Position numbers and translations under genes: made by a program. This document shows positions 43,714 to 51,400 of a DNA stretch of 64,000 bases, piece by piece. The DNA is from JBMNEH01 sp050948665 (lineage in GTDB: Bacteria; Bacillota; Clostridia; Christensenellales; UMGS416). The stretch is from assembly GCA_050948665.1 (NCBI GenBank), contig JBMNEH010000001.1, forward strand, positions 1,302,001 to 1,366,000, read 5' to 3'. The notes beneath the pieces are model-generated. The model had not been told where the DNA came from. It saw only the letters and a program-made list of their open reading frames with translations, and did not search any database. How positions within the stretch are numbered: position 1 is the stretch's first letter; every line of letters starts with the position of its first letter.

Positions 43714-44586
43714 ATGCCCAGTTTAGGTAAGCCATATTTATGTGGTGGAGTCTTTTTGACCCAGCTAATGCAGGCACGCAAGCCGAGAGCCGGTGTGCGT
43801 GAACGTTACGCTGGCAACAGCGATGGCCTTTCTGACCCTGAAACTATGCTGGCATTCGTTAAGGTGATGTGCCCTGACTTCACTGTGCCAGCCGGAAAGA
43901 CATTCAAGGAGAATACCTCTTCCTATAAGAACTGCCGAAAGAACAGTGGTACTTATTTACCCTTTGCCGTCACTTCAGCAGAGGTGCGAACTTTTGATGA
44001 GTGCGTTCGCAGCGATTACGCGACGGCATTGACGCGCATGGTTTCATTCACCGATGATTTTCTTGAGGTTGGAAAAAGCGCAAAAAAAGACGAGCACTTG
44101 GTTAAGGCGCTCGTTGAGATAATCAGGGACGATGAAAATATTCCAGCGACTGCCGTGTTCTACATAAACGAGGACGGCTCACCCTCAACGAAGGCACAGC
44201 TTTTGACGATCACAGCGGTTTGCTTTCAGGCGTTTCTTGTCGGGGTCTGGCATCACGTTATGATGAACCGGCCGGACAACACCCTCGGTCGCAGCACCAT
44301 TACTGATTGGACGCCAACATATTCCGGGACACACATAGAGCAGGTTTATTCTGTCGCTTCCTCGAATACAACGGAGGAACCCGACGAACCTACTCGTTTT
44401 GAAGATGATGCCGCACCGACGCTCGAAGCCGAAATCGTCGATGAAGTCCCAGCCGGTGAAGAGGAACCCCGCTCCGAGCAGACAGGACAAGCTCTAAAAG
44501 CCACAAAGCAGGTTATCATGAATAATTACGGTAAGGGCGTACAGATCGAAGAGCTAAACGGCACGCTGACGATCAACATCAATTGA
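43714..44586 (+). CDS. Cassette gene A: helical protein with C-terminal GVQI motif
   Basis: 290 residues, start ATG with GAGGAGGAG upstream. Residues 1-205 form a helical domain (KPYLCGGVFLTQLMQARKPRAGVRERY..., ...FQAFLVGVWHHVMMNRPDNTLGR) that I recognise only as an uncharacterised family of phage/defence islands. Residues 205-262 are an acidic disordered linker. The last 24 residues, VIMNNYGKGVQIEELNGTLT to the end ININ, share NNYGKGVQ[IV] with gene B. G-V-Q-I resembles the V-Q-[IVL]-G core of RHIM/bacterial amyloid signalling motifs. The effector-like domain with a C-terminal motif is a common arrangement in that signalling mode (inference). First gene of a four-gene operon. Confidence 0.75.
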   Translation: MPSLGKPYLCGGVFLTQLMQARKPRAGVRERYAGNSDGLSDPETMLAFVKVMCPDFTVPAGKTFKENTSSYKNCRKNSGTYLPFAVTSAEVRTFDECVRSDYATALTRMVSFTDDFLEVGKSAKKDEHLVKALVEIIRDDENIPATAVFYINEDGSPSTKAQLLTITAVCFQAFLVGVWHHVMMNRPDNTLGRSTITDWTPTYSGTHIEQVYSVASSNTTEEPDEPTRFEDDAAPTLEAEIVDEVPAGEEEPRSEQTGQALKATKQVIMNNYGKGVQIEELNGTLTININ

Positions 44587-44596
44587 GGGAGTGCGT

Positions 44597-45187
44597 ATGG
44601 AGGACAAACTAAAAACCACAGCGGGTGATATTCAGCCAGCCGCACCGGAATTGACTACATATAACAATTATGGGAAAGGTGTTCAGGTTGGTCACGCCGA
44701 TACCTTTTCTCCAACGATAAACTTGATTGTAACCGGGGCAAACGGACAGCAGAGTCCAGCCAACGTTGATTACTATAATCTGTTTGTCGGCTTTGATCCG
44801 TTTAGTTCCGACCACTTTCTAATGCCGAAAGACCGTGTTTTAACCGAATATATTACAGACGAGCTTCGCAGTCGTTTCGGTGGTCTGGACGACAGTGCGA
44901 TTGCGGAGATAAAAAGGTTACCGTCGATCATTGTCGAGGAATACAACAAAGGCTCTGCAGACGACAAAAACGCCGTATTTGCCTTCGTTACGGAGATTCG
45001 CAAGCAGCAAAACGGCGTGATGGTTTACTTTCAGCGATTCTTTCCCATTCCTGTCACGGTGCTGGTAGAGAACGAGTACGCGCTTGGTACTGCGAACGGA
45101 TTTGAATCGTTTAGAACGCATTGGACGATAAAGAATATCAACCTATTACAGGTGTTACAGGATGCGGGCATCAAGATGTGGGGGTGA
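44597..45187 (+). CDS. Cassette gene B: GVQVG motif + paralogous HW-x-IK domain
   Basis: 196 residues from ATG 44597 (GAGGGA upstream; the frame opens 2 codons earlier with GTG). N-terminal motif residues 20-43, TTYNNYGKGVQVGHADTF, matches gene A's tail. The body (from about 60) is a mixed domain with AIAEIKRLPSIIVEEYN, VTEIRKQQNGVMVYFQRFFPIP and the end HWTIKNINLLQVLQDAGIKM. Gene C has corresponding blocks, so B and C are diverged paralogues. No catalytic motif seen. Follows gene A by 10 bases. Confidence 0.75.
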   Translation: MEDKLKTTAGDIQPAAPELTTYNNYGKGVQVGHADTFSPTINLIVTGANGQQSPANVDYYNLFVGFDPFSSDHFLMPKDRVLTEYITDELRSRFGGLDDSAIAEIKRLPSIIVEEYNKGSADDKNAVFAFVTEIRKQQNGVMVYFQRFFPIPVTVLVENEYALGTANGFESFRTHWTIKNINLLQVLQDAGIKMWG

Positions 45188-45191
45188 GGAA

Positions 45192-45869
45192 ATGACAGAT
45201 AAAAACGAAATTGCATCGGTTGCCCCACCGCCTACCGTAGTGTCTTTTCCGAACGCTGCGCAGGGCATGATCAATACAGGTTCTGGCGTTCAAATTGGCA
45301 CAAACGCCGGAACGGTAAACTTGAGCTTTAATTGTTCTTCGCCCGAGCTGCTGCAGGGTATGATTGCGATGTTCTCGGCACAGACAATGCCGCAAAAAGC
45401 AAGTTATGCGTTGGAATGGGCTTCACTGAGTACGAAGAGCTATTGCCTTTTTGTTCTGGAGAACGAGGAATACAACTGCGGTGCTTTTTCCATCGCCAAA
45501 AGTCGCGCTCTGCGGAATTATACACCTTCGGGATATAAAGAACGGTACATCACGCTCAATCCCGCCTCTGTTGCGGAGCTGACAAGTATGCCGTGTATCT
45601 TCGCAAAGCGGAATATGCACTATGGTTCTACAGAAGCAAGTCATCCGGCTCTTCTTGGTCGCATAACGGATATACGAGCGCAGAGAGAAACGATCAAGAT
45701 ATGCTTCTCTGGCTTTCAAGGAATCCCACAGCAGCTTTTGAATCAAAACATTGGACTCCTTGGCATGGCATTCTCGTCTCTACGCAATGAACTGGACGAG
45801 GAACACTGGTCGATAAAGGACTGCAATCTGATCGATGCAATAGCACGGCTGAATATTGATATCGAATAA
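45192..45869 (+). CDS. Cassette gene C: GVQIG motif + paralogous HW-x-IK domain
   Basis: 225 residues from ATG 45192, only 4 bases after gene B. N-terminal motif residues 27-46, INTGSGVQIGTNAGTVNLSF, has the same G-V-Q-I-G core. The body parallels gene B block by block: SVAELTSMPCIFAKRN, ITDIRAQRETIKICFSGFQGIP, and HWSIKDCNLIDAIARLNIDI. It is probably an adaptor or regulator rather than an enzyme, since no active-site pattern is visible. I do not recognise a named family with confidence. Confidence 0.75.
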   Translation: MTDKNEIASVAPPPTVVSFPNAAQGMINTGSGVQIGTNAGTVNLSFNCSSPELLQGMIAMFSAQTMPQKASYALEWASLSTKSYCLFVLENEEYNCGAFSIAKSRALRNYTPSGYKERYITLNPASVAELTSMPCIFAKRNMHYGSTEASHPALLGRITDIRAQRETIKICFSGFQGIPQQLLNQNIGLLGMAFSSLRNELDEEHWSIKDCNLIDAIARLNIDIE

Positions 45870-45896
45870 AGCCGCCGCACGGAAAGGAGAGCGCAC

Positions 45897-48170
45897 ATGG
45901 AAAAAAGGATAAAGACAGCTATTCAAAAGATCACGCTAAACGACTATACCTTTTCCGGCGTATCGTTTGAGCCGACGCTCATCAATTTTTTCTTCGGCAA
46001 TAACGGAACCGGTAAATCTACTCTTGCCAAGAAGATAGGCGTTCCAGCGACAACAGAATGGGCGCCCGGTGCGACCCCTGCTGATTATGAACTGATGGTC
46101 TATAACGAGGAGTTCATCATTGACAATATCCAGAGCTACGGCAATATTCCCGGCGTTTTCACCATCACCCAGCAGAACGCAGAAATTAAGGGCGAGGTCG
46201 ATAAGAAAAACTCCACCTTAAGAGACCTTCACGCGAAGATTAAGATTTCAGGTGAGGTGATCGCCAAAGAGCAGGAAAAACAGAAAAAGGTTGATGGCGC
46301 CTACGAAAAAACTGTATGGGATATGACTGAGCCAATCAGAATCCAATATAAGGAAGCGCAGGCCGGATATACACGAGACAAGAAGAAGTTCGTAGCTCAA
46401 TTGGAAAAATACTCACCGATAGATATTGATGACTCGGAACTTGCCCAGTTATACGCTGTTGCCTATGGTGCATCAGACATGAAATTCTCCGAATACAAAT
46501 CCATCGATACTTCTGCCATCCCGGCAACACCTATTCTGGAAGAGTCAATTGTCGGGAGCAGCGACACCGCCTTTGCGAGTTTCGTCCGTACGCTGAACGC
46601 CTCCGGCTGGCTCAGTCAAGGTCATAAGGCGTATCAGCACGAGGCGGGAAAGAAATGCCCGTATTGCCAGCAGGACTTGCCGGATTCTTTTGAGGCCGAC
46701 CTTGCCTCCTGCTTTGACGAGCAGTATAAGAAGAGCGTTGCCGAGCTCGAGCAGTTCGTTGCAGCGTACAGAGCGGCGCTGAATGCTATACACACAATTC
46801 TAACTGAAAACAGCAAGAATCTCTTCGCCAGCGATCTGCTTCAAGAGTACAAGACGAAAGTCGACCTGTTTATGGAGCGGGCACAGAATAATGTTACTCT
46901 GCTGAAACAGAAAACAGACGATCCCGCGACAGCGGTCTCCCTTCCGAATTTGACGGATATCCTTCGTGAACTTAACGCTGTTATCGAGCAGATCAACGCC
47001 AAAATCAAAGAGTATAACGCTATTATCGATGCAAGGGGCAAGAAGCAGCAGTATTGCATCGAGCAAGTGTGGCAACTCATGGCGTTTATCTGCCAATCCG
47101 AAATCGCAGTTCATAAAAGCGGAAAAGAACGGCACGCCGCCGATATCGAAAGACTGAGCGGTGATTTTGAGAAAGCGAAGAACGACGCTGATGATCTCCA
47201 GCGTGATATCGGACGATTAAACCAGCAGACGGTGAATACGACCGCTGCCAAGGATAGTATCAACGCGCTCTTAAAGGCCGCCGGGTTTCAGGGCTTTCAG
47301 TTGCGAGAAAAGCCCGGCGCTCAATATGTCTATGAATTGATACGGGAAACCGATGAAAAAATCGCAAAAGGTCTTAGTGAAGGTGAACGACACTTCATTG
47401 CGTTCCTCTATTTCTACCACATGGTCGTCGGTAGCCAGTCCGACGACGGAAGAACCGTTAACAAGATCGTTGTCATCGACGACCCGGTTTCCAGCATGGA
47501 CAGCGGAAGTATGTTTACCGTGGCCTCCCTCGTCCGGGATCTGATTGCCATCTGTTATAATAATTACAGAATGACGGGACAGGGTAATAAGAACGACCAC
47601 ATCAAGCAGTTCTTCTGTATGACGCACAATCCGTTCTTTTTCAAGGAAGTTTCTTATAACAGGGTTGCAGAAAACGAATGCGTCGGCATCTACGAGATGA
47701 AGAAGAGAAAGAACAACCAGTCATACATTACGGAATGTACACGCCCAGATGATCATGTCGGAGGCGGGAAAGTCAACTATTCGCCCGTGAAAAACACCTA
47801 TGACTCTCTGTGGGAAGAGTATAGGACAGCGACCGACTCAATTGCCCTCATCAACGTGACACGGCGCATTCTGGAATACTACTATCTCCAGATATGCGGT
47901 TATTCCAGCGGTGATCTGCGAACCGGCCTGTTGGAGAAAAACCATCACTGCTTTGAGGTGACGCTTCCGGGCGGTTCTCTTGACAAAACCGACTACAATG
48001 TGGCGGCAGCCATGATTGCAGTTCTGAACATCGGAGCTCGTGGTTTCAATGACGGCTTGTTTTTCGACGCTTCCGCAATCGAGCCTCAGCAGATAAGGAT
48101 TGTATTTGAGAAGATATTTACGGCGACCGATCAGATACAGCACTACGATATGATGATGAACGTGAGATGA
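45897..48170 (+). CDS. Cassette gene D: RloC-like AAA_13/ABC ATPase with CxxC hook
   Basis: 757 residues. Walker A GNNGTGKST (34-42), a long coiled coil interrupted by CPYC (254-257, zinc-hook-like), ABC signature LSEGERH (about 493), Walker B KIVVIDDPVSSMDS (about 522-535), and switch-type MTHNPFF (about 575). This is the SMC/RloC/PrrC-like AAA_13 class. RloC is a tRNA anticodon nuclease with a zinc hook; here the C-terminal R-R-I-L-E (656-660) and H-H (683-684) loosely recall its R-E-H site but spacing differs, so nuclease activity is unproven. Last gene of the cassette, RBS AAAGGAG. Confidence 0.85.
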   Translation: MEKRIKTAIQKITLNDYTFSGVSFEPTLINFFFGNNGTGKSTLAKKIGVPATTEWAPGATPADYELMVYNEEFIIDNIQSYGNIPGVFTITQQNAEIKGEVDKKNSTLRDLHAKIKISGEVIAKEQEKQKKVDGAYEKTVWDMTEPIRIQYKEAQAGYTRDKKKFVAQLEKYSPIDIDDSELAQLYAVAYGASDMKFSEYKSIDTSAIPATPILEESIVGSSDTAFASFVRTLNASGWLSQGHKAYQHEAGKKCPYCQQDLPDSFEADLASCFDEQYKKSVAELEQFVAAYRAALNAIHTILTENSKNLFASDLLQEYKTKVDLFMERAQNNVTLLKQKTDDPATAVSLPNLTDILRELNAVIEQINAKIKEYNAIIDARGKKQQYCIEQVWQLMAFICQSEIAVHKSGKERHAADIERLSGDFEKAKNDADDLQRDIGRLNQQTVNTTAAKDSINALLKAAGFQGFQLREKPGAQYVYELIRETDEKIAKGLSEGERHFIAFLYFYHMVVGSQSDDGRTVNKIVVIDDPVSSMDSGSMFTVASLVRDLIAICYNNYRMTGQGNKNDHIKQFFCMTHNPFFFKEVSYNRVAENECVGIYEMKKRKNNQSYITECTRPDDHVGGGKVNYSPVKNTYDSLWEEYRTATDSIALINVTRRILEYYYLQICGYSSGDLRTGLLEKNHHCFEVTLPGGSLDKTDYNVAAAMIAVLNIGARGFNDGLFFDASAIEPQQIRIVFEKIFTATDQIQHYDMMMNVR

Positions 48171-48330
48171 CAGTATGCAGTCTATACCCTCGACAAGGAG
48201 AAAAGGCTATTGTGAGGTGACGATATCGCAACGCCTGCGTTCCCCGGATTTATTGTTGCCCGTGCGTGTCACGGACCTTTCCATGCTTGTTCGTTCCTCC
48301 ATTATCCGACAGTTACAAGTAATCTGATGG

Positions 48331-48359
48331 TTGAAATAGACTTAATAAATTGCTATAAT
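48331..48359 (+). promoter_or_regulatory. Sigma-A promoter of surface protein operon
   Basis: TTGAAA at 48331-48336, 17-base spacer, TATAAT at 48354-48359, about 65 bases before the adhesin start. Close to consensus, so the adhesin/sortase operon has its own strong promoter separate from the upstream cassette. Confidence 0.88.
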
Positions 48360-48423
48360 AAATAATAAATTGATTGATTATTTTTACCCAAAAACGGGAT
48401 TTAACAGAAAAGAGGATGCGATC

Positions 48424-51400
48424 ATGATAACTATGAACAAAAGACGACAGTATATTGCCTGGCTGATAGCGTTTATGATGCTAATCAGCGCTTTCTCTCC
48501 GATAAAAACGGCGCTTGCCGCAACTCCACCCACCCTTGACGCGGATGTGAGCGTCACGGGTGTTGAGGATGGCGGGATCATCAACGGATCCACCGGTATC
48601 GAGATAACAGTGACCTTTCCTGTCCCTGTCATGGGCGACGGCGTGACCGATTATTTCGAGCATGGCGATAGCGTGACACTGCTGCTGAGCGAATCATTTA
48701 AGTTTGATCCCGTCCCCACCGGTTCCTTTGATTTAATGTATGGAACAAAAAAACTGGGGGCTGTTACACTGAGCAACAATATATCCGACCAAGCCGTGGC
48801 GACAATTACATTTGACGGGGATGAGGATGTTTTTGACCCTGATAAGCTCCCCGACGGAGAACCGCCCTATTCCGGTGTAAGCGGTACGTATACGGCCGAC
48901 CTCAAATACAACGGCACACATGATACGGATGAGGGCGGCAACAAAACCGTGAGTATACTGGAAAAAACCTATAAACTCCAGCTTCCCGGAGATATCATTA
49001 CCTATACGGTGGAAAAGAGTGGCGTTGTCGATTGGAACGCGGGGACCATTGAGTGGACCGTAACCATTACCGCCACCAGTGATACAGACCCCGTGACCCA
49101 CATTGATTTAAAGGATTACATGTTTGAGGACGACCTGGCGAATGTAGGCGAGTATGTTGCTGGCAGCTTTTCGCTGCCCGGCGGCACGCTTGTGATCCCA
49201 GACTCCGCTGCCAGCCCTCCTACGACCAAGCTGACGTACACTTTCCCGGCGGGCTCCATCAGTCCCCAGACGCTTACTTTTAAAACCGAAATCCCGGATA
49301 GTGTGCTTACTGCAGGCGGCGACATCACGAATGTCGCAGGCCTGTATCTTGTCGGCGAGAAGGTTGGCTTCGACGACTTTAAGGTCACTATCACTAAGCC
49401 CTCGGCGACCAAATCCGGGGAGACCAACGACGTCAGCAATGGGACATCCTATGACCCCGAAGGCCGTACCATCACATGGTATATCGAGGTGGACAACAAG
49501 GGGAGACCCCTGAATGACCTGGTTATCACCGATGAATTGAAAGGCGGCCTAATCTTTGATTCGGCGCAGTGGCAAAAATGGAATGCCACCGAAAGCAAGT
49601 GGGAAGATGTGTCTGGCATCAACTGGACATTGGCACCCGACGCCAACCAATATAAAGTTGGCGAAAAGATTGGCGGCGGCGTAGATTATGTCGGGCGGCT
49701 GAAGATTGTCACCAAAGTGCCCAATAGCACCGATGGCTCTGTCATCGCAAAAACCTACTACAATCAGGCGTCCGTAAGCTGGAGCGGCAGCGGCGGCACC
49801 ACCGGCAGCACCACGACCGGTAACCCCGGCGTGGGTATCGGGTATGACGCCCTTTCAAAAAGCGGCACGCAGAGCGCCGCCGATGTAGCCGCCCATCAAA
49901 TCACCTGGACCATCAACGTCGATATGAAGGGCCAAAGTGCTGCGGACTTCAAGGTCTACGACCTTTTAGTCCATGATTCAAGCACCTTAAACGCTGACCT
50001 CACCAGCGCAACCGGCTGGCCAAGCGGCCTTTTGATCGGTTCCAACAACGTCACCCGCAATAACGGCCAGAAGTTTGTCGGAGTCGACAGTGCCGGAACG
50101 GACGCACATCTGACCGTAACGCCCATTCATCTGCAAAAAAACGGAGATGTTATCGCAACCCTGGTGGAGATTACAGACCTCCAGGCAAGCGGAAGTAATC
50201 AGGTTGTCCTGAAAAGCCAGGTTCTTGACCCAAATATCATTGCCGGAAACGACCCAAACCAAAGGGTATACAACTACGCCGCCCTCTACAAAGGCACCAC
50301 CTTCCGAGGCCAGGACGACGCCTATGTGAATTACAACAACAAAGTCCTCGCCAAGGAACTGCTCAACCGCGCCGAGGTGGGCAATCACCATACCACGGGG
50401 GCCGGCAGCATCAATGCCAACAACCGCACCATCAATGTGGCGAATGGCTTCCACTACGGCTACAAAGAGGTGATCTTCCGCCTTAACGTCAACGCCGCCG
50501 GGGTAAATTTTGCAAACGTGGAAACCAGCCTGCCCGATGGCTTTGGGGATGTCACCGTGGCCGATACCCTGCCGGAGGGCTGGGAGTTCACGAAATTTTC
50601 CGGCGGACAGGATTACCTGATCTATAACACCACCGGAGCACTGAGCACTGGCAGCGGTTTTCCCTCCACCGGTTCTCTGACCACCTCTGGCGATGCTCTG
50701 GATTCCGTATCTGGCCTGACCACGGTTTTCGCTACAACGGGTGATCCGCGCACTGCGACCTTTACCTTTACCGGCTTGGATCAGCCTTATGTGATTCTGG
50801 TGAAGGCAAGGCCTACCGGCGATACATTTGATGGCTATCTTAAGGGTGCCAATACGCGGAACGAACTTAATACTTTGAGCCTGTACTCCGACAACTGGAC
50901 GCCTGGCGAAAGCGTATCTCAAAACGTCCGGATCGACAGCAAGGTTTTGGAAAAAGCCTTGGATTTGAGCAAGCTGAATCAGGGCATCCTAACCTGGACC
51001 GTGAAATACACCCCTTTTGGGCAGGAAATCGGCTCCGGACTTGAGGATACCCTGCCTCAAGGCATCGACCTGCGCACCGATTCCAGCGGGCAGCTAATTT
51101 GGGAGCAAGACGGCAGCCGCAACATCAACGTCCGCGAGCTGACCTTGAAGGGCGACGGCAGCGGCGAATATGTGGAGGGCGCAGAGCTATCTCTGGATGT
51201 GATAAAATCGCATATCAGCTACTACAACGACACGCGCAAGCTGACCTTTACCTTCCCGGATAAAACTCACGCCTATATGCTGACCTATGTCACCGACATC
51301 ACTGGTATGCCGGGGGCTGTAACCAATGCAGTGAAGCTGGTGGATGCGGACGGTACGGGAACCAGCACGGATCAATCCTTTACTATCACCGCGCAGCAGG

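Noticed and set aside
45162..45191. Upstream start for gene C overlapping gene B
   Set aside because: ATG 45192 follows a GTGAGG site after the gene B stop; the earlier codons lack an RBS and are not similar to the paralogue.
49987..50922. 311-codon minus-strand frame within the adhesin gene
   Set aside because: Antisense to a well-supported surface protein with strong codon periodicity; no RBS.
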